NCBI RefSeq assembly: GCF_023336895.1
Contig: NZ_JAMBLT010000002.1
Location: 186,001 to 250,000, forward strand
Length of the DNA stretch: 64,000 nt
Direction: 5' to 3'
From: Parasutterella secunda
GTDB lineage: Bacteria; Pseudomonadota; Gammaproteobacteria; Burkholderiales; Burkholderiaceae_F
The stretch's first letter is position 1; the number at the start of each line of letters is the position of its first letter. Below, piece by piece: positions 36,798 through 47,046 of the stretch. The notes under the pieces were generated by a model. That model made no database searches. It was not told where the DNA came from and saw only the letters and a list, made by a program, of their open reading frames with translations. The position numbers and the translations under genes are program-made.

Positions 36798-37346
36798 ATG
36801 GCAATTTCAATCTCTGAGACAAAATTAAACGAGATAAAAATTATTGAACCGAAAGTCTTTGGTGATGCTCGAGGTTTTTTCATGGAGTCTTGGAATAAAA
36901 GAGATTTCTCTCGAATAACGGATATCATCTTTGTTCAAGACAATCAATCAAGAAGCAAAAAAGGAGTGGTGAGAGGACTTCATTTTCAGCTTCCTCCCCA
37001 TGCACAAGCAAAACTCGTTCGTTGTGTCGTTGGTAGCATTTTCGACGTCGCTGTTGACATTCGACGCTCCTCTCCAACATTTGGTCAATGGGTTGGAGTT
37101 GAACTAAGCGCAGAAAATAAAAAACAACTTTGGATACCCGAGGGCTTTGCCCATGGTTTTGTAGCCCTGACGGATTATGCAGAAGTTTTCTACAAAACCA
37201 ACGAGTACTGGCATAAAGAGTCTGAAGGTTCTATTCGTTGGGACGATCCGACGCTCAATATCCAATGGCCATTAGATGTTAATCCTTGCCTTTCTGAAAA
37301 AGATGCAGCCGCTCCTTTCTTTAAGGATGCTATTCTTTTCGATTAA
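36798..37346 (+). CDS. rfbC: dTDP-4-dehydrorhamnose 3,5-epimerase
   Basis: 182 residues, a cupin-fold dimer acting in the third step of dTDP-L-rhamnose synthesis. The catalytic His is in VVRGLHFQLPP, and IPEGFAHGFVAL and FYKTNEYW are family motifs. Full length. The four rfb genes lie together in the order C-B-D-A. Confidence 0.97.
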   Translation: MAISISETKLNEIKIIEPKVFGDARGFFMESWNKRDFSRITDIIFVQDNQSRSKKGVVRGLHFQLPPHAQAKLVRCVVGSIFDVAVDIRRSSPTFGQWVGVELSAENKKQLWIPEGFAHGFVALTDYAEVFYKTNEYWHKESEGSIRWDDPTLNIQWPLDVNPCLSEKDAAAPFFKDAILFD

Positions 37347-37360
37347 TTGGGGACACTAAG

Positions 37361-38422
37361 ATGATTCTTGTTACCGGTGGAGCTGGATTTATTGGTTCTA
37401 ACTTTGTATTAGATTGGCTCAAAGAAAGCAATGAACCTGTTGTTAATTTAGATGCCTTGACTTACGCTGGCAACCTCGAAAATCTTCAATCCTTAACAGA
37501 TGATCCCCGTCATATCTTTGTGAAAGGCAATATCTGTGATAAGGAATTGGTTTCGTCATTGCTTACGAAATATAAACCTCGTGCAATCGTTCACTTTGCA
37601 GCTGAAAGCCACGTGGATCGCTCAATCTGTGGCCCCGATCTTTTCTTTGAAACGAATGTGATGGGGACGCTAAACCTTTTAGAATGTGCCAAGGCCTATT
37701 ACGATCAAGAGCTTTCTGAAAATGAGCGCTCAGCTTTCAGATTTTTACATGTTAGTACGGACGAAGTTTATGGAAGCCTTACATTTGACGAGCCGGCCTT
37801 TACTGAAGAGACTCCCTATCGTCCAAATTCTCCCTACTCTGCGTCTAAAGCTTCCAGTGATCATGCGGTACGCGCCTGGTTTCATACCTACGGCTTTCCG
37901 GTTTTAACTACCAATTGTTCCAATAATTACGGACCATACCAATTCCCGGAAAAGTTAATCCCCTTAGTTATTTCAAATGCCTTAGCTCGTAAACCGCTGC
38001 CGATCTACGGAGATGGTCTTAATATTAGAGACTGGCTATACGTTGGCGACCATTGTTCCGCTATTCGCTGTGTACTTGAAAATGGAAAGATAGGCGAAAC
38101 CTATAATGTAGGTGGCCATAACGAAAGAAACAACATCACGATCGTTAAGACCATTTGCGCTATTTTGGATGAAATGAGACCGCATCGGGATGGTTCTTAC
38201 GCAAACTTGATCACTTATGTGAAAGACCGCCCGGGGCATGACAGACGTTATGCAATTGACTCAACCAAACTTCAAACACAGTTGGGTTGGAAACCTAAAG
38301 AGTGTTTTGAGACAGGCATTCACAAAACGGTGCAGTGGTACTTGGATCATCAAGACTGGGTCAAAAATGTCCAAAGCGGTGCATATCGCGAGTGGACAGC
38401 TAAACAATACGGTAACTGGTAG
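37361..38422 (+). CDS. rfbB: dTDP-glucose 4,6-dehydratase
   Basis: 353 residues, an extended SDR enzyme. The NAD loop is GGAGFIGSNF at 6-15, the active site STDEVYG with Thr-Asp-Glu, and the Tyr-Lys pair is in YSASKASSDH. It converts dTDP-glucose to the 4-keto-6-deoxy intermediate. A GGGGA lies upstream. Confidence 0.97.
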   Translation: MILVTGGAGFIGSNFVLDWLKESNEPVVNLDALTYAGNLENLQSLTDDPRHIFVKGNICDKELVSSLLTKYKPRAIVHFAAESHVDRSICGPDLFFETNVMGTLNLLECAKAYYDQELSENERSAFRFLHVSTDEVYGSLTFDEPAFTEETPYRPNSPYSASKASSDHAVRAWFHTYGFPVLTTNCSNNYGPYQFPEKLIPLVISNALARKPLPIYGDGLNIRDWLYVGDHCSAIRCVLENGKIGETYNVGGHNERNNITIVKTICAILDEMRPHRDGSYANLITYVKDRPGHDRRYAIDSTKLQTQLGWKPKECFETGIHKTVQWYLDHQDWVKNVQSGAYREWTAKQYGNW

Positions 38423-38429
38423 AGATACG

Positions 38430-39329
38430 ATGGCAAGATTTCTCATCTTAGGAAAAAACGGACAAGTAGGTTGGGAATTGCAAAGAGCACTCGCTCTTCA
38501 CGGTGAGGTTCTCTGCCTTGGACGCCATGATGAGGGAGGAGATCTGTCATGCCCAGAGAAAGTAGCCATCGCTATATCAAACTTCTCTCCCGATGCTGTT
38601 TTCAATGCAGCTGCTTATACGGCTGTCGACAAAGCTGAAACGGACAACGAAGAAGCGTACTTAATTAATGCCCAAGCACTCCAACCTGTGGCGTGTGCTT
38701 GTAAAAAAGTCGGTGCTCTGTTGATTCATTACAGTACTGATTACGTATTTGATGGATCGGGGCTAACTCCTCGAACAGAAGATGCGATACCATCTCCAGT
38801 TAATGTTTACGGAGCCTCTAAACTGGCAGGAGAAAAGGTTATTCGGGATTCCGGTTGCTCTTCTCTAATTTTTCGGACAAGTTGGGTGTACGGGGTTCAC
38901 GGGAAAAATTTCATAAAGACCATTTTAAGATTAGGTCAAACAAAAGAATCACTCAATGTTGTTAATGATCAGGTTGGAACGCCAACCTCAGCTGAATTCA
39001 TTGCTGACGTTTCCACAGCTTTGGCCATGCGAGTTTTAAGTGGAGAAAAATCACTATTGGGAACCTATCATTTAGTCCCCAATGGAGAAACGAATTGGTG
39101 CGATTTTGCCAAATGGATTATTTCTAACGCTAGAGCACTTAATTATCCACTGACTCTGTCAGTGCAAAATATTAAAGGTATTCCTAGCGAAGAATACCCG
39201 ACACCTGCTAAAAGACCGCTTAACTCTCGTTTAGATAACAATAAACTGAAGGGGCTTTTCCCAAAACAAAGTATTCATTCATGGGATACTTATGCTAAAC
39301 GAGTGTTGACAGAACTAGCGGGAGTTTAA
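38430..39329 (+). CDS. rfbD: dTDP-4-dehydrorhamnose reductase
   Basis: 299 residues from ATG 38430, 7 bases after rfbB. The NAD(P)H loop is GKNGQVGWEL near residue 8, followed by YSTDYVFDG and the catalytic YGASKLAGE. It makes dTDP-L-rhamnose. A longer in-frame reading into rfbB is clearly a shadow. Confidence 0.97.
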   Translation: MARFLILGKNGQVGWELQRALALHGEVLCLGRHDEGGDLSCPEKVAIAISNFSPDAVFNAAAYTAVDKAETDNEEAYLINAQALQPVACACKKVGALLIHYSTDYVFDGSGLTPRTEDAIPSPVNVYGASKLAGEKVIRDSGCSSLIFRTSWVYGVHGKNFIKTILRLGQTKESLNVVNDQVGTPTSAEFIADVSTALAMRVLSGEKSLLGTYHLVPNGETNWCDFAKWIISNARALNYPLTLSVQNIKGIPSEEYPTPAKRPLNSRLDNNKLKGLFPKQSIHSWDTYAKRVLTELAGV

Positions 39330-39341
39330 AGGAGTAACACA

Positions 39342-40211
39342 ATGAGTCGTAAGGGCATTATTTTGGCCGGTGGATCGGGAACGAGACTTTATCCGGTTAC
39401 GTTGACGGTCAGTAAGCAGTTGTTGCCAATTTATGATAAACCGATGATCTATTATCCGCTGAGCACTTTAATGCAAGCCAAGATTCGAGATATTTTAGTG
39501 ATCAGCACTCCGAGGGATATCGGCCGATTTGAAGAATTATTAAAAGACGGTTCCCAATGGGGTATCAATATTTCATATTGCGTTCAGCCCAGTCCAGATG
39601 GTCTTGCTCAAGCTTTTATTTTAGGGAAAGACTTTATCGGAAATGATCCATCTGCTCTTATTCTTGGAGACAATATTTTCCACGGAGCGTATTTAAATCA
39701 ATTACTATCTCGGGCCAATCAACGACAAGACGGAGCAACGGTGTTTGCCTATCAAGTCAATGATCCTGAGCGCTATGGTGTTGTTGAATTTGATAAGAAT
39801 TTCAAAGCAATATCCATTGAAGAAAAACCTCAAAAACCCAAGTCCCAATATGCTGTGACCGGCCTTTATTTTTATGACAACACGGTCTGCGATATTGCGA
39901 AGGAAGTGAAACCAAGTGCCCGAGGAGAACTTGAAATCACAACAGTTAATGAAACTTACTTAAAACAAGGAAAATTAACGGTTGAGATTATGCACAGGGG
40001 TTTCACTTGGCTCGATACCGGGACACACGATAGTTTAATGGATGCAGGAGGCTACATTGCAACAATTCAAAATCGTCAAGGCATCTTAATCGGAAGCCCT
40101 GAGGAAATCGCATTTGAAAATCAATGGATTTCCTCAAACGAGCTTGATCGGTTAGCAAGTGAGCTGATTAAAACAAGATATGGCAAATACTTAAAATCTC
40201 TGTGCCACTAG
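39342..40211 (+). CDS. rfbA: Glucose-1-phosphate thymidylyltransferase
   Basis: 289 residues. The nucleotide loop [11 protein letters not shown] is at 10-20, and [12 protein letters not shown] and [20 protein letters not shown] fit RmlA. It makes dTDP-glucose, the first rhamnose-pathway step. GGAG precedes the ATG by about seven bases. Last gene of the plus-strand unit. Confidence 0.97.
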   Translation: MSRKGIILAGGSGTRLYPVTLTVSKQLLPIYDKPMIYYPLSTLMQAKIRDILVISTPRDIGRFEELLKDGSQWGINISYCVQPSPDGLAQAFILGKDFIGNDPSALILGDNIFHGAYLNQLLSRANQRQDGATVFAYQVNDPERYGVVEFDKNFKAISIEEKPQKPKSQYAVTGLYFYDNTVCDIAKEVKPSARGELEITTVNETYLKQGKLTVEIMHRGFTWLDTGTHDSLMDAGGYIATIQNRQGILIGSPEEIAFENQWISSNELDRLASELIKTRYGKYLKSLCH

Positions 40212-40222
40212 AGGTTTTTTAT

Positions 40223-42223
40223 TTACTTACCCCAAACGGCCTTCTGAATTAAGGGCCATATTTTTTTGTTGCCATAAAACGACAGATGGTTATCATCAAC
40301 ATATAAAAGTTCACCATTTAACCAGACTGGGCATTTTCCGTTTTGACACAGTTCTTTCTCCAGATCAATTAAAGTAACGTTATCCCAATGGGCAGCTTCT
40401 TTAATTAAGAATTCCCGTGTAAATTTATAGGTGTATCTCATCTCATTGATGTTTACGTTGCATTCCACATTATCTGGCAACAAGCTCACCCTTTGTGTTC
40501 TAATGCAACGCTTTAACAAAGTAGGCGGTAAGACAGGGTTATCTAGTACCACAAAAACTTTTTTATTCAAGGCTTTCAATGTCTTAAAAGTTTCACGCCA
40601 ATGATATTGGAAAATCTCTTCAGAATTCCAGGCGGAGTTAAGATCAGAATGAAGTGATTGAGCCAGATAATTTCCCCAATAGCTACGTAAAACGATACTA
40701 TCGATTTCTGGACTATTTTCAATTACACTCCAAAAATGACGTGCTAAATCATTATTCTTGCCCTGTCTTTTAATAAGATAGGCATCCTTAAACGTAAAAA
40801 AAGCATCTTTACCTAGAAGATAAAAGTCGGGTAACTCATTCACCGTTTTCAGATATTTCCACATTACATGAGTGTGGGAATCACCCAAAATTAGTACTGA
40901 TGGATTATGGGATGTGGCACGGCAAACATCAAAACCCTCTCCAAATTTAGCTTTACAAACAGCGTCCGACTTTTCCTTTTCATCTAAGTCTTCTCTTAAT
41001 TGAAGCAATGAGTCGGGGATACCGTTATCAATAACCTTTTCAATTGATTGGCTGTGTCGAATTAATTGTTTTGACCCCAGTGAAACGATAAGAAGTACAA
41101 CAAAAAGTACCAACACTAAACTCCATGTTGCTTTTTTACTTCTCATGGGCCGTTCGACGAAATTGTATGTTAAGTATGCTAGGAGAAAACTAGACAGAAT
41201 CAACAAGCACATCAGCCAACCGCTCGGAATTTCTCCTGCAAGATTATTTCTAAAAATACAAATGATTGGCCAGTGCCACAAATATAGTGGATAACTTATT
41301 AAACCTATGAAAACAGCTAGTTTATTGGCAAAAATATATTTATTAAGAAAAGCTTCTGAACCTGCTGCAATAATCAGAACTGCACCAATGGTTGGCAGAC
41401 AGGCTTTCCAACCAGGGAAACTGTCCACCTCCTCGATAAAAAAAATTGAAAAAACGATAAGACTAAAGCCAATACAAGACAAAAAATTGTCGATTATGTA
41501 TGAGCCCCCTTCATTGGTAGGCATCAATAAATAATTTTTATAGTCCGGCCATATCAACTCAACATAGGCCAAAATTCCCCCAATAAGTAACTCCCAAAAT
41601 CTCGTGTGTAAAGAATAAAAGGCTCTAACTGACTCATAAGAGGTATCGTAAAGACATAGCCCCCAAGAGATTACAAACATTAAAACCAAACTAGCTAAAA
41701 ATTTTCTAGCACTAACTCTCCATAACAAAAAGCAAATTAATGGGTAAAAGATGTAATACTGTTCCTCAACACCTAAGGACCAAAAGTGCATAAAAGGCTG
41801 AAGTTCAGTTGCAACTTCCCAATAACCCCCTGTTGTAACATACAATCGCCAATTTTCAACAAAAAAAGCAGCATAGGGAGACTCTGCAATTAAATCCTTA
41901 AATTCTTCTGGTCTCAAAAAGAAAAAACCAAGTAGAAAGCTACCTAATAAAACGATGGTTACGGCAGGAAAAATTCTTCTAACACGCCTAGCATAAAAAT
42001 CAAAAAAACTAAATGACCCTAACGCCAACCCACGAAAAATAATGTTTGAAATTAAATATCCTGAAATTACGAAGAAAATATCAACACCTACAAAACCACC
42101 TAGAAGAGTGTTTGGATAAGCGTGAAAAATAAGAACTGACAAAATTGCCAAGGCTCTCATACCATCTATATCAGGGCGATACCTGGGACGAGAAAAGGAT
42201 TGGGGGGAGGTTGTAATGCTCAT
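40223..42223 (-). CDS. OafA-type O-acetyltransferase with C-terminal SGNH domain
   Basis: 666 residues. The first 370 hold an acyltransferase-3 domain with about 10-11 helices and the RYRPDIDGMRALAILSVLIF start, including the catalytic His-Ala pair that follows it. The C-terminal periplasmic SGNH domain has LILGDSHTHVMWK (Ser nucleophile) and VDDNHLSFYG (Asp, His). It would move acetyl groups onto a surface glycan, probably O-antigen. AT-rich. Confidence 0.92.
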   Translation of the reverse strand: MSITTSPQSFSRPRYRPDIDGMRALAILSVLIFHAYPNTLLGGFVGVDIFFVISGYLISNIIFRGLALGSFSFFDFYARRVRRIFPAVTIVLLGSFLLGFFFLRPEEFKDLIAESPYAAFFVENWRLYVTTGGYWEVATELQPFMHFWSLGVEEQYYIFYPLICFLLWRVSARKFLASLVLMFVISWGLCLYDTSYESVRAFYSLHTRFWELLIGGILAYVELIWPDYKNYLLMPTNEGGSYIIDNFLSCIGFSLIVFSIFFIEEVDSFPGWKACLPTIGAVLIIAAGSEAFLNKYIFANKLAVFIGLISYPLYLWHWPIICIFRNNLAGEIPSGWLMCLLILSSFLLAYLTYNFVERPMRSKKATWSLVLVLFVVLLIVSLGSKQLIRHSQSIEKVIDNGIPDSLLQLREDLDEKEKSDAVCKAKFGEGFDVCRATSHNPSVLILGDSHTHVMWKYLKTVNELPDFYLLGKDAFFTFKDAYLIKRQGKNNDLARHFWSVIENSPEIDSIVLRSYWGNYLAQSLHSDLNSAWNSEEIFQYHWRETFKTLKALNKKVFVVLDNPVLPPTLLKRCIRTQRVSLLPDNVECNVNINEMRYTYKFTREFLIKEAAHWDNVTLIDLEKELCQNGKCPVWLNGELLYVDDNHLSFYGNKKIWPLIQKAVWGK

Positions 42224-42272
42224 TTTTCAATAAATTCCACTAATGATTTTTTTGTTAAAAAGTAAAATAAAC

Positions 42273-43445
42273 CTAAAAGTTATCTAGATCTCTCTCAACA
42301 ATTTCATTAATCACAATCGTTGGTTTAAATTTCTGAATCGCTCGGATCTTTTCATCCATTGAGCTACGTCTAGATACGTACATAACATCAGAAAAATATA
42401 GGTTGAAATACGGACTCATGGCATTATTGAATGAATCACAAAGTACCAAGAGTTTTGTTCTATACATTGCCGATTCATTTTTCATGTAAGCATAAAACTT
42501 AGAGGGAGCACTTCCTGAAGAAACTGTAAAAGGCTTCAGTTCCTCTTTCTTATTCACTTCTTTCCATCTAACCAATAACTGATCGGGACGTTGGAAAAGG
42601 TAATCAAAATCTTTTGAGATCTTGTAACCACTCGGTAAAGCGAGTATATGTGCCAAATCTCCGAGCTTCTCATTCCGGATCTGTTTTAAATCCATTAATG
42701 GTATTTCTTGAAAATCTCGAATAAGTCCGAGACGTTCCATGTTTCTCATGAGAGCAACAAAACCAACTTTTCCACCCAACAAATTCCAGTGCGTATCCGA
42801 CTTATAAAATAATTGACCTTTTGAAATCTGTGACTTTAATTCCAACGCTGGGTATACAACATCCACCGAGGTTTCATCTTCAATTTTGTGAATTAATTTT
42901 CTTGTATAAATTTCTGAATTCTTACAAGTAGCTCCAAGCCACTGCGGCAATTCATCGCAATAGATATTGTGCTTATCGGGAGCGATGAATAGTACATAAG
43001 TGCCTCCCAACCCCTCTGTTGTGTTTTTTAGTAAGTCAATTTTATTAATTGAAGATTGGAATTCATAATTATCTAAGGGAAAGTTTTCCTGGCAATGTTT
43101 ATCAATCACTCTTGAATAGTCATTTCCCAAAAAGATCCATTCATTCTTGCCGATAAGCCCCTTGCTTAAATCGAATCGAGAGACCTTTTCAGGATCTAAA
43201 AGTAGCTCGTTTAACACGGGAACTAACTCTTCCTTGCCCATCAGACGATCATCTATATATTGATTTTTATTACCAAAAAAGCGCTTTAGTCCATGAGATG
43301 TAAAACGATCTATTCCAGTCATTGATACTACTTGTCTATTCTCTGAAGGCAAAAATACCCCGCTTTGTTCTCCAAAAATGAGCAGGCTACCAAAAAACGG
43401 TACTGCAAAAAGAATGACAGTAAAAATAGCAAGAATTCTTTTCAT
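42273..43445 (-). CDS. AlgX/AlgJ-like SGNH O-acetylation protein
   Basis: 390 residues with an N-terminal signal anchor (1-25). FIAPDKHNIYCD and YKSDTHWNLLGG are the Asp-His elements of the DHHW/AlgX family, and LVLCDSFNNAMSPYF gives the Asp-Ser. It acts in the periplasm to acetylate polysaccharide with the MBOAT partner, whose gene ends 6 bases upstream. Confidence 0.9.
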   Translation of the reverse strand: MKRILAIFTVILFAVPFFGSLLIFGEQSGVFLPSENRQVVSMTGIDRFTSHGLKRFFGNKNQYIDDRLMGKEELVPVLNELLLDPEKVSRFDLSKGLIGKNEWIFLGNDYSRVIDKHCQENFPLDNYEFQSSINKIDLLKNTTEGLGGTYVLFIAPDKHNIYCDELPQWLGATCKNSEIYTRKLIHKIEDETSVDVVYPALELKSQISKGQLFYKSDTHWNLLGGKVGFVALMRNMERLGLIRDFQEIPLMDLKQIRNEKLGDLAHILALPSGYKISKDFDYLFQRPDQLLVRWKEVNKKEELKPFTVSSGSAPSKFYAYMKNESAMYRTKLLVLCDSFNNAMSPYFNLYFSDVMYVSRRSSMDEKIRAIQKFKPTIVINEIVERDLDNF

Positions 43446-43451
43446 GATGTC

Positions 43452-44858
43452 TTAGAAATTGAAATAAATAAACGGATTCCTCGCTCCTGTATAGAGGATA
43501 GCCATAGACAACATTACCAAAGCGACATTTACACCAAAAAGGCAAACATTAAACGATTTAACCTCAGTCTCACTGTTATTAAATAACTGTTTTGAGCACA
43601 ATGAAATAGCCAATCCAACAAATAAAACAGCAAGGTTCACTGTACCGAAAGAATTTTGATATTCAAATCCATTGAAGCCAAACATAGATTGGAAATAACT
43701 GGTTGCCTGAGACAAATCATTGGCTCTAAAAAATACCCATCCGAACACAACCATTAACATGCAGTAGCATCTTTGGGCTAACACAGGCAGTGAAGTTAAA
43801 AAAGTTGCAAACGAAGTTCTTTCCAAGATTAAAAGACAGCCATGAAAAAGACCCCAGATCAAAAACGTCCACTGGGCTCCATGCCAAAGTCCGCATAAGA
43901 CAAATACAATGACTAAATTTCTATAGGTCAATAACTTCGAGCAGCGACTACCCCCAAGTGGGAAATACAAGTAGTCTCTAAACCACGTTGAAAGCGAAAC
44001 GTGCCAACGTCTCCAAAATTCTTTAATGCTTTGACTTCTGTAGGGTGCAAGAAAGTTTTCCTGAAAACGAATACCCATCATCGCAGCCAAACCAATAGCC
44101 ATGTCAGAATATCCAGAAAAATCGAAATAAATTTGAACTGTATAGGCAAGAGCTCCCAACCAAGCGTCGGCCATTGACAACTGACCATTTGAATAAAAAC
44201 AAATATCGGCAATCGGCGCTACTGAATTTGCAATCAATACTTTTTTATTGATTCCTAAAATAAATCGAAAGACTCCCCATGTAAACAGATCCCAATCGCG
44301 TTTTCTGTTCTGAATATCCTGTCTAACTGACTCAAAACGAACAATAGGACCTGCAACAAGATGAGGGAACATAAAGAAATACGTTAAGAAATCCGTTGTT
44401 TTGTAGTCGCCAACCTTCCTGTTATACAGATCAATAAGATAGCTGATGCCATGAAATACAAAAAAACTAATCCCTAGAGGTAAGTGTGGACTGTCTAGAT
44501 TGGGAAATGCCGAGCCCCAACCTAAACCAAGTAAGTCAAATAACACTAAAAATTGACTAAGAACCCAAAATAAATATTTGAAATAAAAAAGAACTGTCAG
44601 ATTAGTAAAAATACCCGCAACAAGATAAATCTTCTTAATTTTTGCAGAAGAAACATTTGCAATCCGTCTTCCGAAAAGAAGATTAATAAAAGCCAGTATG
44701 ACCAATAAAAAAACACCCGTTGCTTCGCCCCACACATAAAACAACAGACTCGTAAAAATTAATAACGCATTGCGAAAGTAGGACTTATTACTGATTAAAT
44801 CAGCAAGAAGAAAAACTGGCAAAAAGAAAAAAAGAAAAGTTGTAGAGGAAAAAACCAT
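43452..44858 (-). CDS. AlgI-like MBOAT acyltransferase
   Basis: About 468 residues, polytopic. The MBOAT motifs are plain: FWRRWHVSLSTWFRDYLYFP and the catalytic His in GLWHGAQWTFLIWGLFHG. It passes acetyl groups across the inner membrane to an SGNH protein. I choose the ATG at 44858, giving the family-typical start MVFSSTTFLFFFLPV; the frame opens 26 codons earlier without support. The ribosome-binding site is weak. Confidence 0.9.
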   Translation of the reverse strand: MVFSSTTFLFFFLPVFLLADLISNKSYFRNALLIFTSLLFYVWGEATGVFLLVILAFINLLFGRRIANVSSAKIKKIYLVAGIFTNLTVLFYFKYLFWVLSQFLVLFDLLGLGWGSAFPNLDSPHLPLGISFFVFHGISYLIDLYNRKVGDYKTTDFLTYFFMFPHLVAGPIVRFESVRQDIQNRKRDWDLFTWGVFRFILGINKKVLIANSVAPIADICFYSNGQLSMADAWLGALAYTVQIYFDFSGYSDMAIGLAAMMGIRFQENFLAPYRSQSIKEFWRRWHVSLSTWFRDYLYFPLGGSRCSKLLTYRNLVIVFVLCGLWHGAQWTFLIWGLFHGCLLILERTSFATFLTSLPVLAQRCYCMLMVVFGWVFFRANDLSQATSYFQSMFGFNGFEYQNSFGTVNLAVLFVGLAISLCSKQLFNNSETEVKSFNVCLFGVNVALVMLSMAILYTGARNPFIYFNF

Positions 44859-44997
44859 CTCTAAAAATACAGCTAATACGAAACTGAACCGAAGTTTACC
44901 CAGTTTGTTATACAAATCAACACAAATTCCATTCAAATGAAAACAAAATCACATCAGGAACTGTAATATTGACCTGTTTTATTTATAGGTTTACATC

Positions 44998-47037
44998 ATG
45001 AGCAACAACCCTCTTTTATCCATCAACGATTTAATTGATTTTCCAGCTATCAAACCTGAGCACGTCGTCCCCGCAATGAAATCTTTGATTGCCGACGCTC
45101 AAGAGACTTTAACCGCAGTTACTCAGGATTCAACCCCTGCAACATGGGATGATGTCATCACCCCATTAGAAAAAAAGACACTTGCCCTATCTCGCGCCTG
45201 GGGCGCGGTCAGTCACCTAATGAGCGTGTGTGATGAACCGGAACTTCGTAAAGCCTATAACGAAGCTTTACCGATTGTCACTCAATTTTGGATTGGCTTA
45301 TCACAAAGTTCGCTTTCTCAAAAATACAAAGCGATTAAAGAAAGTGACGGTTTTAAAAATCTCTCTGCCGTTCGCCAACGCATCATTAATGAAGAATTAA
45401 TTGACTTTAAGTTAGCCGGTGCTTTCTTACCAGAAGATAAAAAGGCTGAACTTAAAACAGTTAAAGAAACGTTAGCTCAAGAAAGCCAAAAGTTTTCCGA
45501 AAACTTATTGGATGCCACCAATGCTTACGGTCTTTTAGTTGACGATGAAAAAGAGTTGGCCGGCATCCCTGCCGATGACATTGCTGCCTTTAAAGAAACG
45601 GCTCAAGCGGCCAATCAAGAAGGCTACCGAATCACGCTACAAATCCCCCATTATTTAGCTGTTTTACAGTACGCCCAAAATAGAAAATTGCGCGAAACGC
45701 TTTATCACGCTTATGTCATTCGGGCTTCTGAATTGGACTTTGATGGCAAATTCAACAACAACGATGTGATGCGCCGCATTGTAGAATTGCGCGCTCAGGA
45801 AGCCAGACTTTTAGGTTACAAAAATTACGGCGAAGTGTCTTTGGCAACCAAGATGGCGAAAACGCCACAAGAAGTTGTGGCCTTTTTACGAGATCTCGCG
45901 CAAAAAAGCTTGCCTCAAGCCAAAGCGGACATGGCTGAAGTTAAGGCCTTTGCTAAAGACAACCTTGGTATTGCCGATCCTCAAAGTTGGGATCTTCCCT
46001 ATGCAAGCGAAAAGCTTCGAGAAGCTCGTTACGCCTATTCTGACCAAGAGGTTAAGCAATACTTCACACTTCCCGCTGTCTTTAACGGTCTATTTGGGCT
46101 GGTGCAAACGCTCTTTAACATCCGCATTGTTAAAGACAACGCTCCGGTCTGGCACCCTGATGTTCAATTCTTCCGGATTGAAAACGATCAGGGTGAAAAG
46201 ATTGCGCAGTTTTATGTCGACCTCTATGCTCGCCCCAATAAGAGAGGCGGCGCTTGGATGGATAACGACCGAACAAGAAACCGTTTGTACGGATCATTAC
46301 AAACACCCGTTGCATATCTGGTCTGCAACTTTGCCAAACCTGTTGGCGACAAGCCTGCGCTTCTCACGCACGATGATGTGCTCACACTTTTCCATGAATT
46401 TGGACACGGCTTACACCATATGTTAAGCCGCATTGAAGAGCCATCCGCCAGCGGTATCAACGGTGTGGAATGGGATGCTGTGGAGTGCCCGAGTCAATTT
46501 ATGGAAAATTTCGCCTGGGATTGGACTGTGCTTGAATGCCTTACAAGCCACGTACAAACCGGTGAGAAGCTTCCACGGTCGCTATACGACAAGATGCTTG
46601 CCGCCAAGAATTTCCAAAGTGCCATGGCCATGGTGCGCCAGCTTGAGTTTGGGCTCTTCGATATGCTGCTTCACACTGAGTTTGATAGTCAGAAAGACAA
46701 CATTCTTGATCTTTTGGCCCAAGTTCGTAAGGAAGTCGCCGTTACTAAACAGCCAGATTACAACCGTTTCCCCAATTCTTTCAGCCACATTTTCGCGGGC
46801 GGCTACGCCGCAGGCTACTACAGCTACAAGTGGGCTGAAGTGTTAAGCAGTGATGCTTTCTCCTTATTTGAAGAAACCGGGGTATTAAATCCCGAAACCG
46901 GTAAGAAATGGTTAAATGAAGTACTGGCCGTTGGCAGTTCCCGTCCTGCAATGGATTCGTTTATTGCTTTCCGAGGACGCGCTCCTAAAATTGACGCCCT
47001 GCTCCGACACAGTGGCATTAAACCTATTGCCAAGTAA
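44998..47037 (+). CDS. prlC: Oligopeptidase A (M3 metallopeptidase)
   Basis: 679 residues. The zinc motif HEFGHGLHHM is near residue 466, with EFPSQFMENF-type region (ECPSQFMENFAWD) providing the third ligand. It degrades cytoplasmic peptides and cleaved signal peptides. Standard length. The xth gene follows after 9 bases. Confidence 0.96.
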   Translation: MSNNPLLSINDLIDFPAIKPEHVVPAMKSLIADAQETLTAVTQDSTPATWDDVITPLEKKTLALSRAWGAVSHLMSVCDEPELRKAYNEALPIVTQFWIGLSQSSLSQKYKAIKESDGFKNLSAVRQRIINEELIDFKLAGAFLPEDKKAELKTVKETLAQESQKFSENLLDATNAYGLLVDDEKELAGIPADDIAAFKETAQAANQEGYRITLQIPHYLAVLQYAQNRKLRETLYHAYVIRASELDFDGKFNNNDVMRRIVELRAQEARLLGYKNYGEVSLATKMAKTPQEVVAFLRDLAQKSLPQAKADMAEVKAFAKDNLGIADPQSWDLPYASEKLREARYAYSDQEVKQYFTLPAVFNGLFGLVQTLFNIRIVKDNAPVWHPDVQFFRIENDQGEKIAQFYVDLYARPNKRGGAWMDNDRTRNRLYGSLQTPVAYLVCNFAKPVGDKPALLTHDDVLTLFHEFGHGLHHMLSRIEEPSASGINGVEWDAVECPSQFMENFAWDWTVLECLTSHVQTGEKLPRSLYDKMLAAKNFQSAMAMVRQLEFGLFDMLLHTEFDSQKDNILDLLAQVRKEVAVTKQPDYNRFPNSFSHIFAGGYAAGYYSYKWAEVLSSDAFSLFEETGVLNPETGKKWLNEVLAVGSSRPAMDSFIAFRGRAPKIDALLRHSGIKPIAK

Positions 47038-47046
47038 GGAGGCCGT

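Noticed and set aside
38238-38429. N-terminal extension of rfbD into rfbB
   Set aside because: The extension is an out-of-frame reading of rfbB; the family start MARFLILGKNGQ is at 38430.
45875-46426. Plus-strand 183-codon frame inside prlC
   Set aside because: Alternate-frame reading of the M3 peptidase gene.
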